The notes below the pieces were generated by a model that worked only from the letters and a program-made list of their open reading frames with translations, was not told the DNA's origin and made no database searches. From Phycisphaeraceae bacterium (GTDB taxonomy: Bacteria > Planctomycetota > Phycisphaerae > Phycisphaerales > UBA1924): a DNA stretch of 40,562 bases. Location: assembly GCA_021299385.1 (NCBI GenBank), contig JAJTGZ010000013.1, forward strand, positions 1 through 40,562, given 5' to 3'. This document shows positions 8,687 to 19,457 of the stretch, piece by piece. Position 1 is the stretch's first letter. Each line of letters starts with the position of its first letter. The position numbers and the translations under genes were made by a program.

Positions 8687-9313
8687 ATGGCGCAGCGGCA
8701 GCACCATTATGAGCGGGCGTTTGAGGCGTACCTTCGGCAGAGGCGGATTCCGTACGTCGCGGTGGACGAGGCCAAGCGGGCGCTGCTGCCCGAGGGTGGT
8801 CCGGCACTGAGGCTGGAGGTGGAGGGTGAGGGTGCCGGGGGTGTTCGGCAGGTGCGGGTGCTCAAGAGCTTTGACTTTGTGATCTATGGGCATGGTGATG
8901 CGGGGAACCTGCTGGTGGATGTCAAGGGGCGGAAGATAGCCCGGCGTGTGCTGGCGCAGCGGACGCCCGTTGGGGAGCTGATGGCCCCGCCGCCGAGGAC
9001 GAGGCTGGAGAACTGGGCGACGCTAGACGACATCGAGAGTTTGCGTGTGTGGGAGGGGTTGTTCGGGGCGGGGTTCCGGGGTGCGCTGGTGTTTGTGTAC
9101 TGGTGCGAGGAGCAGCCGCCCGATGCGTTGTTTCACGAGGTCTTTGACTTTGAGGGGCGGTGGTACGCGATGCGTTCGGTGCCGGTGCAGGCGTATGAAT
9201 CGGCGATGAAGGTGCGGTCGCCTCGGTGGCGTACGGTGGACCTGCCGGCGGGTGTGTTCGACCGGATCAGCCAGCCGTTGGGGCCGGCGTGGCTTGGGAG
9301 CGTTGGTGCCTAA
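8687..9313 (+). CDS. HYExAFE-family protein, nuclease-like
   Basis: A 208-residue cytosolic protein whose N-terminus HHYERAFEAYL (6-16) matches the name-giving motif of the planctomycete HYExAFE family; function not established as far as I know. Visible beyond this are FDFVIYG (62-68) followed by LLVDVKGRK (75-83). The D63...D78-x-K80 pattern, with E8 on the first helix, resembles a PD-(D/E)XK nuclease core, which is my inference. No signal peptide or membrane segment is seen. The start ATG 8687 is chosen because the family motif follows directly; the open frame continues upstream into the terminator of the previous gene. There is no clear Shine-Dalgarno and the neighbours give no functional hint. 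Confidence 0.8.
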   Translation: MAQRQHHYERAFEAYLRQRRIPYVAVDEAKRALLPEGGPALRLEVEGEGAGGVRQVRVLKSFDFVIYGHGDAGNLLVDVKGRKIARRVLAQRTPVGELMAPPPRTRLENWATLDDIESLRVWEGLFGAGFRGALVFVYWCEEQPPDALFHEVFDFEGRWYAMRSVPVQAYESAMKVRSPRWRTVDLPAGVFDRISQPLGPAWLGSVGA

Positions 9314-9402
9314 GGTTGGCTCTAGTTTGTGTGGGACTTGGTTGTTCTTTGTGTGGTGCTTTTGATGGTGCTTTGGAAGCCTTGATCTGCTGGAGGAAAG
9401 AC

Positions 9403-9633
9403 ATGCGTCGCTCATCGGTGGTGTGCAGGTCGGTGCTGGCGGGGTTGATCGTTGGTTGCAGCGCGCTCGTGGCGCACGGGCAGGCGGGGCAGCCTCAGAG
9501 CAAGATTGAGCCGCCGGGGGTTACGGGGAAGTCTGAGGAGGGTCAGGCGTGGGGTATCTTTGCGGTCTTTGTGCTGATGCTGGTGGTGGTGGGTGCGGCG
9601 ATCGTGCCGACGAAGCGCGGGCACCAGGACTGA
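9403..9633 (+). CDS. Small membrane protein, unknown
   Basis: A 76-residue protein that I do not recognise. It has an N-terminal hydrophobic segment (about 8-24, could be a signal peptide, or a lipobox at LIVGC with Cys 19), a short Gln/Pro/Gly-rich middle, and a C-terminal membrane helix (about 51-67) followed by a basic tail KRGHQD. ATG 9403 has GGAGG 7 nt upstream, which supports translation. It is the first of three closely spaced small genes (9403-10344) that all encode envelope-directed products and probably form one operon. Confidence 0.7.
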   Translation: MRRSSVVCRSVLAGLIVGCSALVAHGQAGQPQSKIEPPGVTGKSEEGQAWGIFAVFVLMLVVVGAAIVPTKRGHQD

Positions 9634-9643
9634 TGTTGGCCGG

Positions 9644-9949
9644 ATGCTGAGCATGAAAATCCGCCGTTCAACTCGGGTGCTGCTGTGCATGAACGTGGTG
9701 CTGGCCGGTGTGCTTATGGTGCTGGTGCTGCCGCGGGCGGGTGCGCAGGGGCAGGTGAGCCGGCCGAGGGGTCAGTATGTGATGCTGGGGGGGAAGGTGC
9801 AGGGGATGGGGACCTCGGCGGTCTATATTTTGGACAGCGTCAACCGTGAGTTGATCGCGTTGAAGTATGACCGGTCCAAGACGAGGCTTGAGCCGTTCGG
9901 CTTCCGGGATTTGAGCGTTGACAGTGCCGCGGCACGGAGGGGGAAGTGA
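9644..9949 (+). CDS. Small exported or membrane-anchored protein, unknown
   Basis: About 101 residues. A basic N-terminus and a hydrophobic stretch (about 10-28) are followed by AGAQG, a plausible signal-peptidase site. The mature part is short and reads as a beta hairpin: YVMLGGKVQG, then AVYILDSVNRELIALKYD, then LEPFGFRDLSVDSA. The second half resembles the C-terminal part of the next gene product (LD....EL followed by L.....G.R.L), so the two look like tandem paralogues. The start may be ATG 9644 or ATG 9653; neither has a strong ribosome site. The stop TGA overlaps the ATG of the next gene (TGATG), a sign of translational coupling. Function unknown. Confidence 0.68.
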   Translation: MLSMKIRRSTRVLLCMNVVLAGVLMVLVLPRAGAQGQVSRPRGQYVMLGGKVQGMGTSAVYILDSVNRELIALKYDRSKTRLEPFGFRDLSVDSAAARRGK

Positions 9950-10344
9950 TGGGCGATCGCACGGTTGATACGAGAGCCTCCTCGGCGTGGGCGAATGTGC
10001 TGCTGGGGGCGGTTGGTGCGCTGCTGAGCGTGGGCGTGTGGCAGGCGTGGGGAGTCTCGGCGCAGGCGCAGAACACGGTGGCGACGACCGGGATGACAAC
10101 GGGGAACGCCGAGGCTGCGGTGCTGACGTGCGACGGTGGGAGTGATGACATCGTGCTGGTGCTGGACCAGCAAGGTGAGGAGTTGATGCTGTATGTGCCC
10201 AGGGGGCAGAACAGTTTGGAGTTTAAGGATCGGTACGGGCTGCGTGAGTTGTTTGCCGAGGCACGGGTGCGGACGGGGGTGAGCGTGCCGATGCCGATTG
10301 CGCCGGTGCCGGGGGGCGGACCGAGCGGGAACCCGACGCGGTGA
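9949..10344 (+). CDS. Small membrane-anchored protein, paralogue of the preceding gene
   Basis: A 131-residue protein with an N-terminal hydrophobic segment (about 14-36) and a soluble part with AVLTCDGGSDDIVLVLD, GEELMLYVPRG and FKDRYGLRELFAEAR. This is the same order of strands and the same LD/EL/G-R-L positions as in the upstream product. The C-terminal tail is Pro/Gly-rich. The start ATG 9949 overlaps the upstream TGA by one base, so the pair is probably translationally coupled. The gene ends 9 bp from the stop of ligA, which runs the other way. I do not recognise a family. An envelope role is inferred only from the hydrophobic N-terminus. Confidence 0.68.
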   Translation: MGDRTVDTRASSAWANVLLGAVGALLSVGVWQAWGVSAQAQNTVATTGMTTGNAEAAVLTCDGGSDDIVLVLDQQGEELMLYVPRGQNSLEFKDRYGLRELFAEARVRTGVSVPMPIAPVPGGGPSGNPTR

Positions 10345-10353
10345 GGCGTGGCG

Positions 10354-12621
<2,268 letters not shown>

Positions 12622-12695
12622 TCACCTTGACGCAGAACGTTCCAAGTCGCGGTAGCGGGCAGAGCGATGTGGGTGCGCCTGCACTGACGCACTCG

Positions 12696-13739
12696 ATGGG
12701 TTCGCTCGGCGTCAGGCTTGCCAAGGCCCTTGCTAGGCGGTCGGGGTTGATCGGGGGCGATGGCGTGCGTGCGTGCCGGGTGTTTTCGGGTGATAGTGAG
12801 GGTGTGCCAGGGGTATTTGTTGATGTCTATGGGCCGGGCGCGGTGATGATGGTTTATGAGGGGCGGGTGGCGAGTGGGTTTGATGCCGAGGGGGCCGCGC
12901 AGGTGGTGCTCGATGTGCTGCGGCCGGTGGGTGTGCGGGGGGTGTATCTCAAGCCCTTCCCGAAGGACCGGCCCAAACTAGGCGGTGCGCTGCCCGCGTG
13001 CGTTACGGATGCGAGGCCCGCCGCGGGGGAGAGCGTGGGCGAGTATGTCATCATCCAAGAGGGTGGGCAGGAACAAAGTTGGAACCTTGAGGTTCGGCTG
13101 TATGACGGGTTGTCAACGGGCTTGTTCTTGGACCAGCGTGCCAACCGTGCCGCGCTGGCCTGGGCGGTTGCCAAGCGTGCGCGTGGGGGGAAGACGCCGG
13201 CGGTGCTGAACACGTTTGCGTATACCTGCGCCTTCAGCGTGGCGACGGCGATGGCCGGGGGGAGCACCACGAGCGTGGATGTTTCGGCACGATACCTGGA
13301 GTGGGGGAAGAGAAACTTTGCCCACAACGGGCTGGAGGCGTCGCTGCACCGCTTTGCCAAGATGGACACATTCGAGTTCATCACCTACGCGAGGCGCAAG
13401 GGGCTGGGTTATGACCTGATTATCCTCGACCCGCCCAGTTTCGCGGCTGGCTCAAAGAAGAAGGGCCACCGGCCCTTTAGTTCGGTGAGCGACTACGCCC
13501 GGCTGGTGCGTGAGTCGGCAACGATCCTCAACCCCGGCGGGGCGGTCTTTGCATCGACGAACACGCAGGAGCTCTGTCGGCCTGTGTTTGCGGGCCAGCC
13601 GATCCGCCTGGAGCGGGAGATCGCCAAGGGGCTTGGGCTGCCGGCGGGCCGAGAGCCGAGGTGGGTGAAACTGCCGGCGGTAACGGCGGACTTTGCCAGC
13701 GAGCGCGAACGCTTTGCCGCGCGGATGTTTACGCTGTAG
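12696..13739 (+). CDS. Class I SAM-dependent rRNA methyltransferase (RlmI-like)
   Basis: A 347-residue cytosolic enzyme of the RlmI/RlmK family, which makes 5-methylcytosine or 7-methylguanine in 23S rRNA. Residues 23-46 (VRACRVFSG, VPGVFVDVYG) correspond to the N-terminal linker region. The Rossmann methyltransferase domain begins around GLFLDQRANR (143-152). The SAM-binding motif I is VLNTFAYTCAFSVATAM (170-186), the acidic residue of motif II is SVDVS (193-197), and motif IV is ILDPPSFA (243-250). ATG 12696 is used because homology begins near it; GTG 12669 is an in-frame alternative and no good Shine-Dalgarno is seen. The exact target base cannot be told from sequence, so I give no gene symbol. 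It is followed after 73 bp by prfC. Confidence 0.88.
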   Translation: MGSLGVRLAKALARRSGLIGGDGVRACRVFSGDSEGVPGVFVDVYGPGAVMMVYEGRVASGFDAEGAAQVVLDVLRPVGVRGVYLKPFPKDRPKLGGALPACVTDARPAAGESVGEYVIIQEGGQEQSWNLEVRLYDGLSTGLFLDQRANRAALAWAVAKRARGGKTPAVLNTFAYTCAFSVATAMAGGSTTSVDVSARYLEWGKRNFAHNGLEASLHRFAKMDTFEFITYARRKGLGYDLIILDPPSFAAGSKKKGHRPFSSVSDYARLVRESATILNPGGAVFASTNTQELCRPVFAGQPIRLEREIAKGLGLPAGREPRWVKLPAVTADFASERERFAARMFTL

Positions 13740-13812
13740 TTTTCAGTTTCTTCACTCGGCCCTGGGCCCACAAACCTCGGCCCTGTCTTTGCTTGCCCCG
13801 GATTGAACGACT

Positions 13813-15471
13813 ATGAGCACCGCGGAACTCCCACGTAGAACATTTGCGATTATCTCTCACCCCGACGCGGGCAAAACAACGCTGACGGAGAAGTTGCTGC
13901 TCTACGGCGGTGCGGTAACGCTGGCCGGGTCGGTGACTGCACGCAAGGACCAGCGTGCGACGACCAGCGACTGGATGGAGCTCGAGAAACAGCGTGGGAT
14001 CTCGATCTCGTCAACGGTGCTGCAGTTTGACTATGCGCCGGAGGTCGACGGGCATCGGCAGGGGGAGATCCGCATCAACCTGCTCGATACACCGGGGCAC
14101 AAGGACTTTTCCGAGGACACCTACCGGGTGCTGACGGCGGTGGACGCGGCGGTGATGGTCATCGACGCGGCCAAGGGGATCGAGCCGCAGACGCGGAAGC
14201 TCTTTGAGGTCTGCCGAAGGCGTGGGGTGCCGATCTTTACGTTCATGAACAAGTGCGACCGCCCGACGCGCGACCCGATCGATCTGCTCGATGAACTGGA
14301 GAAGGTGCTGGGGATCGGTGCGTTCCCGGTCAACTGGCCGCTGGGGTCGGGGCCTGACTTTCGGGGTGTGTATGACAGGCTTTCTAGGCGTGCGCACTTG
14401 TTTGAGCGGACAAGCCACGGGGCGTATGCCGCGCCTGTGCAGGTGCTGGGGATCGACGACCCGGCGATCCGGGAGCGGATGGAGCCGGGGGTCTTTGCAC
14501 GGGTGCACGAGGAGATCGAGATGCTCCAAGGCGCGGGGGAGCGTTTTGATGAGGCCCGCGTGCTGGCCGGGCAGGTAACGCCCGTTTACTTTGGCAGCGC
14601 GATGAACAACTTCGGCGTGCAGTTGTTGCTGGATGGTTTTTTGCAGCACTCAGCCGGGCCTGGGCCGAGGGTGGTTAAGGACCCGTACCCACACGGGCCG
14701 GATCGCGTGATCAACCCCGAGGACCCCGGCTTCAGCGGGTTTGTGTTTAAGATTCAAGCGAACATGGACCCCCGGCACCGCGACCGCATCGCCTTTGTGC
14801 GGATCGTCTCGGGATCGTTTACGCGCGAGATGACCGTTGTGCATGTGCAGAGTGGCAAGCGCATCCGCCTGTCGAACGCGCAGAAACTCTTCGGGCAGGC
14901 ACGCGAGACCGTCGAGGAGGGGCGGGCGGGTGATGTTGTCGGGATCGTCGGGCACGACATCCTGCGCATCGGCGACACGCTGGCGGATGACCGGACGATT
15001 GTGTTTAGTGAGATACCGCGGTTCCCGCCGGAGTGCTTTGCGTACCTGCACAACCCGCAGCCGGGTAATAGCAAGAAGTTTCGGCTGGGGCTTGAGCAGT
15101 TGCTGCAGGAGGGTGTGGTGCAGGTGCTCAACGTTGGGACGGGGCAGGTCAAGACGCCGCTGCTGACGGCCGTGGGTCCGCTGCAGTTTGAGGTCGTGCA
15201 GTACCGGATGAAGGCGGAGTATGGCGCGGAGTCTCGGCTGGAGACGTCGCGGTACACCATTGCGCGCTGGTACCGCAAGGCCGACGGGAGCACGCCGGCG
15301 CCCGACTGGCTGCCGGATATGCCGGGGGACTCGGCGATCGCTTACGACCGCGACGAGAAGCCGGCGGTGCTCTTTGCTGATGAGTGGGCGCTGCGGCACT
15401 TCACACAGCGCAACCCTGGGGTTGAACTTTCGCCGCTGCCGTTTGCGGAGGGGGCGAGGGCGGGGGTTTGA
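13813..15471 (+). CDS. prfC: Peptide chain release factor 3
   Basis: A 552-residue translational GTPase that removes RF1 or RF2 from the ribosome after termination. G1 is SHPDAGKTTLTEKL, followed by a switch region with QRGISISS. G3 is DTPGHKDFSEDTYR and G4 is NKCDRP. Domains II and III follow, with FVFKIQANMDPRHRDRIAF and VGPLQFEVVQYRMKAEYGAES, both typical of RF3 and not EF-G. The length is close to the usual 527-540. ATG 13813 begins right at the family start. No clear ribosome site is seen. It is followed by an intergenic palindromic repeat (15517-15562) and converges on priA. Confidence 0.96.
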   Translation: MSTAELPRRTFAIISHPDAGKTTLTEKLLLYGGAVTLAGSVTARKDQRATTSDWMELEKQRGISISSTVLQFDYAPEVDGHRQGEIRINLLDTPGHKDFSEDTYRVLTAVDAAVMVIDAAKGIEPQTRKLFEVCRRRGVPIFTFMNKCDRPTRDPIDLLDELEKVLGIGAFPVNWPLGSGPDFRGVYDRLSRRAHLFERTSHGAYAAPVQVLGIDDPAIRERMEPGVFARVHEEIEMLQGAGERFDEARVLAGQVTPVYFGSAMNNFGVQLLLDGFLQHSAGPGPRVVKDPYPHGPDRVINPEDPGFSGFVFKIQANMDPRHRDRIAFVRIVSGSFTREMTVVHVQSGKRIRLSNAQKLFGQARETVEEGRAGDVVGIVGHDILRIGDTLADDRTIVFSEIPRFPPECFAYLHNPQPGNSKKFRLGLEQLLQEGVVQVLNVGTGQVKTPLLTAVGPLQFEVVQYRMKAEYGAESRLETSRYTIARWYRKADGSTPAPDWLPDMPGDSAIAYDRDEKPAVLFADEWALRHFTQRNPGVELSPLPFAEGARAGV

Positions 15472-15516
15472 GGATTGACGCGGGGTATATGGATCACTAC
15501 TGATTATCGTGCGTTC

Positions 15517-15562
15517 GAAGTTGTCAACCCCACCCCTGCCCCTCCCCTCGGGGGAGGGGTTC
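15517..15562. repeat. Dispersed intergenic palindromic repeat, copy A
   Basis: A 46-bp segment found again at 19458-19503 with one mismatch. Its core is a perfect hairpin (15539-15559) with arms CCCCTCCCC and GGGGAGGGG and a TCG loop. The flanks resemble each other more loosely (ending ATCGGCGATTC here, ATTGGGGATTC in copy B), so the full element is probably 70 bp or more. It sits between the convergent prfC and priA genes and could also help to stop transcription, although it lacks a T-run. Confidence 0.85.
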
Positions 15563-15588
15563 CGTGCAAGAAACATCGGCGATTCGTG

Positions 15589-18018
15589 CTAGAGCAGCGC
15601 GATCGGGTCAACGTCCACGGCGGTATGGGCATCGCTGACGAGCAGGCCCTGCTCGCGGAGGGAGGCGAACGCGCGCTGGATGGCCGTGCGCGAGTTGGCG
15701 GTTACCTGCACCTCGATGCGGTGGTGGTCGCCGATGCGTGCGATCGCGCAGGGCATCGGGCCGACGACGCGCAGGCCGAGGTCGGCCTCGAACTCGCGCA
15801 GCAACCCCGCGATCTCGGCGGCTGCGTTCTGGGCCTTGGCGAGGACAACATCCCGGCAGACGACGCGGGCCATGCGTTTGATTGGTGGCAGGCCTGATTC
15901 GGTGCGCTGGGCGAGTTCAAAGTCGGCGAATCGCACATAGTCGTGCCGGGCGGCCAGGACGATCGCCGGCTCTTGCGGGTTGGCAGTCTGGACGATGACG
16001 CGGCCGGGGTCCTTGCCACGCCCGGCCCGACCGGCGACCTGGGCAACGAGTTGGAACGTGCGCTCGGCGGCGCGGAAGTCTGGGAAACTGAGGCTCGTGT
16101 CGGCCGAGATTACCCCGACGAGGCGCACGCCCGGATAGTCAAGCCCCTTGGCGATCATCTGGGTGCCGAGCAGGACGCGGGCTTGCCCGCTGGCGAAGCG
16201 GGAGAGGGCGGTGAAGTAGTCGCGTGCCGTCTGCATGCTGTCGCCGTCGAGGCGTAGGAGGGTGGTGCCCATGGCCAGGGCGTGGCTTGGGCCGAACTTG
16301 CGTTCGAGTTCGGCCTCGACGCGCTGCGTGCCAAGGCCGAAGGTGTTGATGGTTTTTTTGCACTCCGGGCAGGATGCCGGGAGGGTAAGTTCGGCCAGGC
16401 AGTGGTGGCAGCGGACGAAGCCGCCGGCCTTGAGCCGGCGGTCGATGTGGTAGACGGTTGTTACGTCGCAGTGCTCGCACTGCATCACCCACCCGCACTT
16501 GGGGTCGGTGCAGCAGATGTAGTTGGCGTACCCCCGGCGGTTGAGCAGCAGCAGCACCTGCCCCTTCCCGGTGAGCGTCTGGCCGATGGCGTCTTCGAGC
16601 GTTGGGCCGATGAGGTGCAGGTGCCGGTCGCGCCAACCTTCGGGCTGGACGAGCGCACGCAGGCGGCGTTCATCGGCCAGGTCGACGATCTGCACGGGCG
16701 GGAGCCTGGCCTGCCCGACGCGGGCGGGCAGGGAGCTGAGGATGTACTTTGATGCCGAGGGGAGTGTGCCGGCCGGGGCGTTGGCCGAGGGGGGAGCCTG
16801 CTTGGTGTTGGCCCAGGTTTCAAGGCTGGGCGTTGCGCTGCCGAGGATGACCGGGCACCCTTCCAGTTGGGCGCGTTTGATAGCGACGTCGCGCCCGTGG
16901 TAGCGGGGGAGTTGGTCTTGCTTGTAACTGCTGTCGTGCTCTTCGTCGACGACGATGAGGCCGACGTTGCGGAGCGGGGCGAAGATTGCCGAGCGCGCGC
17001 CGACGACGATGCGTACGCGTCCTCCCCCACTATCACTGCCCTGTGCGCACGCCAGCCACTGCCCGTGGCGTTGGCTGGCCGTCAGGCCCGAGTGCAACAC
17101 GGCGACGCGGTCGCCAAAGCGTGCGGTGAATCTTGATGCCGTCTGGGGCGTCAGGGCGATCTCGGGCACGAGCATGATGGCGGTGCTGGTGTGGGCGGGG
17201 TTGTGGGGGTTGTGGGGGTTGTCGCGTGCGAGCATGGCTTCGATGGCGCGGAGGTAGACCTCGGTTTTGCCGCTCCCTGTTACGCCGTGGAGGCAGTGGA
17301 CGGCGAAGGTGCCCAGCGTGCCGGCGACGCGGTCGAGGGCGGCGGTCTGGTGCTCGGTGAGGGCCAGGGGACCGGCGGCCTGGGCACTGCCTGTGCTGCT
17401 GGCATTTTGCGCATTGGCGCAGTCCATAAGCCAGTCGCGGCTCTCTTGTACCTCCTGCTTGCTCGTTGCCAGCAGGTGCCCGTTCTCGATGAGTTTTTTG
17501 ACCGCCGACTCGGTTACACCATCGAGCATCATCGCCAGCGCGCGGGGTGTGGTCGGGAAGGCCTCGGCTGGAAGGGCCTGCACCTGCTCCCAGGCACGAG
17601 CGAGGCGCTTGGGCAGGGGTGTGTCGATCGCCACGGGCGCGCGGTCGACGTAGACCCTGGTCTTGGTGCCGGTCTGTTTTTTGACCGCTGCGGGGAGCAT
17701 GGTGCCAAAGACCATCCCCAGCGGGGCGACGTAGTAGTCGCTCATCCACGAGGCGAGTTTGACGATCAACGGCGTGAGCGTAACGGGTGTTACGCGAGCG
17801 ATTGGTTTGACGCGCGATGCGCTCAGCCCGGCGAGCAGTTCGGCGCCCCCGATGGCGACGACGATACCCGCGGCCAGTTTGTCGCCACGGCCCAGGGGGA
17901 CGACGACGCGCTGGCCGGGGTGGACGTCGTCGGGCGCGCCGTAGGTGAGGCCCGCGTCGGCCGAGTCGCCGGCACGGTCAATGCCACGCTCGACGACGAC
18001 GCGGGCGAATCGCGTCAT
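15589..18018 (-). CDS. priA: Primosomal protein N' (replication restart helicase)
   Basis: About 809 residues. PriA binds stalled forks, unwinds the lagging strand and reloads the replicative helicase. The N-terminal DNA-binding part has FARVVVERG and PGQRVVVPLG. The helicase core shows Walker A GVTGSGKTEVYL, the DEEH box in IVVDEEHDSSYKQ, then GSATPSLE and, further on, VAGRAGRG. The zinc-binding insertion between the two helicase lobes contains the expected Cys pairs (CCTDPKCG, CEHC, CHHC, CPEC). The longer frame would use a TTG at 18060; ATG 18018 fits the family start better. Neither has a clear ribosome site. The region upstream carries the promoter of the divergent tRNA-Gly. Confidence 0.95.
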   Translation of the reverse strand: MTRFARVVVERGIDRAGDSADAGLTYGAPDDVHPGQRVVVPLGRGDKLAAGIVVAIGGAELLAGLSASRVKPIARVTPVTLTPLIVKLASWMSDYYVAPLGMVFGTMLPAAVKKQTGTKTRVYVDRAPVAIDTPLPKRLARAWEQVQALPAEAFPTTPRALAMMLDGVTESAVKKLIENGHLLATSKQEVQESRDWLMDCANAQNASSTGSAQAAGPLALTEHQTAALDRVAGTLGTFAVHCLHGVTGSGKTEVYLRAIEAMLARDNPHNPHNPAHTSTAIMLVPEIALTPQTASRFTARFGDRVAVLHSGLTASQRHGQWLACAQGSDSGGGRVRIVVGARSAIFAPLRNVGLIVVDEEHDSSYKQDQLPRYHGRDVAIKRAQLEGCPVILGSATPSLETWANTKQAPPSANAPAGTLPSASKYILSSLPARVGQARLPPVQIVDLADERRLRALVQPEGWRDRHLHLIGPTLEDAIGQTLTGKGQVLLLLNRRGYANYICCTDPKCGWVMQCEHCDVTTVYHIDRRLKAGGFVRCHHCLAELTLPASCPECKKTINTFGLGTQRVEAELERKFGPSHALAMGTTLLRLDGDSMQTARDYFTALSRFASGQARVLLGTQMIAKGLDYPGVRLVGVISADTSLSFPDFRAAERTFQLVAQVAGRAGRGKDPGRVIVQTANPQEPAIVLAARHDYVRFADFELAQRTESGLPPIKRMARVVCRDVVLAKAQNAAAEIAGLLREFEADLGLRVVGPMPCAIARIGDHHRIEVQVTANSRTAIQRAFASLREQGLLVSDAHTAVDVDPIALL

Positions 18019-18115
18019 CGCCGGGGTGGGGGTTTCGGGGTGGAAGAGGTCGCTTTCCAAGGGGGTTGGTGCGAGTCTACGGGCATGGGCCGCCGGCGGA
18101 TGGGCCGATAGCCGT

Positions 18116-18144
18116 TTGACGCCCCGGCAGATCGGGTCTATGTT
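18116..18144 (+). promoter_or_regulatory. Sigma70-like promoter of tRNA-Gly
   Basis: TTGACG (18116-18121) and TATGTT (18139-18144) are separated by exactly 17 bp. The likely start point is about 50 bp before the tRNA. This is the best housekeeping promoter match that I saw in the window. Confidence 0.65.
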
Positions 18145-18203
18145 TCACTCCCTGCTGCGCACGGGCGAGGACGCCCAAACGCCGTGGGGGGACAAGTGCA
18201 TAC

Positions 18204-18275
18204 GCGGGCGTAGCTCAGTGGTAGAGCATCACGTTGCCAACGTGAGGGTCGAGGGTTCAAGTCCCTTCGCCCGCT
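18204..18275 (+). tRNA. tRNA-Gly (anticodon GCC)
   Basis: A complete cloverleaf. The acceptor arm is GCGGGCG paired with CGCCCGC, and the D-arm contains AGCTCAGTGGTAGAGC. The anticodon stem TCACG/CGTGA encloses the loop TTGCCAA, so the anticodon is GCC. The T-arm contains GGTTCAAGTCC. The discriminator base is U, as expected for bacterial tRNA-Gly. The 3' CCA is not encoded. A promoter lies upstream and a terminator downstream, so it is a single-gene transcript. Confidence 0.97.
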
Positions 18276-18297
18276 TTTTAGGCCCCCTGCGGGGCGT

Positions 18298-18342
18298 GCG
18301 GCCGACACGGGATATTGATCCAGGTCGGCTGCGGTTGTTTTT
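18298..18342 (+). terminator. Terminator of the tRNA-Gly transcript
   Basis: Arms GCGGCCGAC (18298-18306) and GTCGGCTGC (18324-18332) pair over 9 bp with one G-U. They are followed by GGTTG and a run of five T. Confidence 0.65.
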
Positions 18343-18399
18343 GCGGCCGTATGCCGCCCCGGGGAGCACCCAATCTTGGGCAATGAAGAGCGGAGAATG

Positions 18400-18427
18400 A
18401 AAAACACCCCGCATTGGGTGCGGGGTG
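18400..18427 (-). terminator. Terminator of rplU
   Basis: Read on the minus strand, a 9-bp stem (arm CACCCCGCA on both sides of a 5-nt loop) is followed by five T. It lies 53 bp after the rplU stop. Confidence 0.85.
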
Positions 18428-18480
18428 CGGGGAGACTTGTTGTGTTTTTGGAGTTGGCCGTTAGGGCCAACCGGGGGCTA

Positions 18481-18807
18481 TCAACCCTTGATGGCGGTGA
18501 TCTTGACCTTGGTATACCGCTGGCGGTGCCCGGTCTTCTTGTCAAAGGCCTTGCGGCGGCGGAACTTCTGGATGAAGAGTTTCTCACCCTTGACAAGCCC
18601 CTCGACGACCTCGGCTGAGACCGACGCGCCGGGCACATAGGGCTGGCCGAGCTTGAGCGAGACGCCGTCGCCTGAGATGAGCAGGACCTTGTCAAAGGTG
18701 ATGCTCTTGCCCGGCTTCAGTTCGCCGGAGTCGACGAGGTCGATGAGGATTTCGTCGCCGTTGCTGACCTTGCGTTGCCCGCCACCTTCTTCGATAATCG
18801 CGTACAT
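18481..18807 (-). CDS. rplU: 50S ribosomal protein L21
   Basis: A 108-residue ribosomal protein that binds 23S rRNA domain I. The start MYAIIEEGGGQRKVSNGD, the middle KPGKSITFDKVLLI and the basic C-terminal IQKFRRRKAFDKKTGHRQRYTKVKI are typical of L21. ATG 18807 has GGAG 5 nt upstream. In most bacteria rpmA (L27) follows directly; here a terminator follows and rpmA is not in the window. Upstream on the same strand, 150 bp away, is the universal stress protein gene. Confidence 0.96.
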   Translation of the reverse strand: MYAIIEEGGGQRKVSNGDEILIDLVDSGELKPGKSITFDKVLLISGDGVSLKLGQPYVPGASVSAEVVEGLVKGEKLFIQKFRRRKAFDKKTGHRQRYTKVKITAIKG

Positions 18808-18957
18808 AACCGCTCCAAAAACGCCTGCGCGGCCGGGGGGGCGAGTGGGCCAATCGGCCCGGCAATCTCGCCCGCTTGCGTGGCTCCCGGGGGAACAGCA
18901 GGGCCTAGATATTAGGCAAGAAAACCTCTTGCGGCTGGGCCGCGGGGCTGGGCCGGA

Positions 18958-19380
18958 TTACTTGCCCCGCACCACCAACACACTGCACGGGGCATGGCGC
19001 ACAACGTGCTCGGCGACGGACCCGAGCAGGACACGCCCGAGGCCCGTGCGTCCGTGCGTGCCAAGGACCAGGAGGTCGGCCCCCCACTGCTTGGCGCAGG
19101 CGACGACTTCATAGTCAGGCCGGCCTTGGCGGAGGAAGGTCTGTGGGGCGGGGGAGAGGCCGGCGGCGGTTTTCTTCAAGAGTTCTTGGCCGGCGAGGCG
19201 CAGTTCTTCAAAGATTCCCGCGGTGGGTATGAACTCCGGGCTGAGGGCGGGCAGCGGGTCGACGGCGTAGACGATCGCCAATGCCGCACCGCTGAGGCGG
19301 GCCTGCTCGGCCCCGGCGGCCAGGGCACGGGCGCTGCACTCGCTGCCGTCGATCGCGACAAGGACTTTGGTGGGCTTCAT
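18958..19380 (-). CDS. Universal stress protein (UspA family)
   Basis: A 140-residue single-domain cytosolic protein with the Rossmann-like Usp fold. The first strand is KVLVAIDGSECS. The ATP-binding signature is GTHGRTGLGRVLLGSVAEHVV (G-2x-G-9x-G-S), followed by CSVLVV. The intact signature predicts an ATP-binding member of the family. Such proteins help cells to survive stress, with no single known reaction. ATG 19380 has GGAG 6 nt upstream. It stands alone between an intergenic repeat and rplU. Confidence 0.93.
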   Translation of the reverse strand: MKPTKVLVAIDGSECSARALAAGAEQARLSGAALAIVYAVDPLPALSPEFIPTAGIFEELRLAGQELLKKTAAGLSPAPQTFLRQGRPDYEVVACAKQWGADLLVLGTHGRTGLGRVLLGSVAEHVVRHAPCSVLVVRGK

Positions 19381-19457
19381 GGGAGTCTCCGTTGCCTAAT
19401 GCTATCGCCTGCGTGCGGGCGGTGCGGAGTAGGGATCGCTAGTTGATTCGGGCTTAA

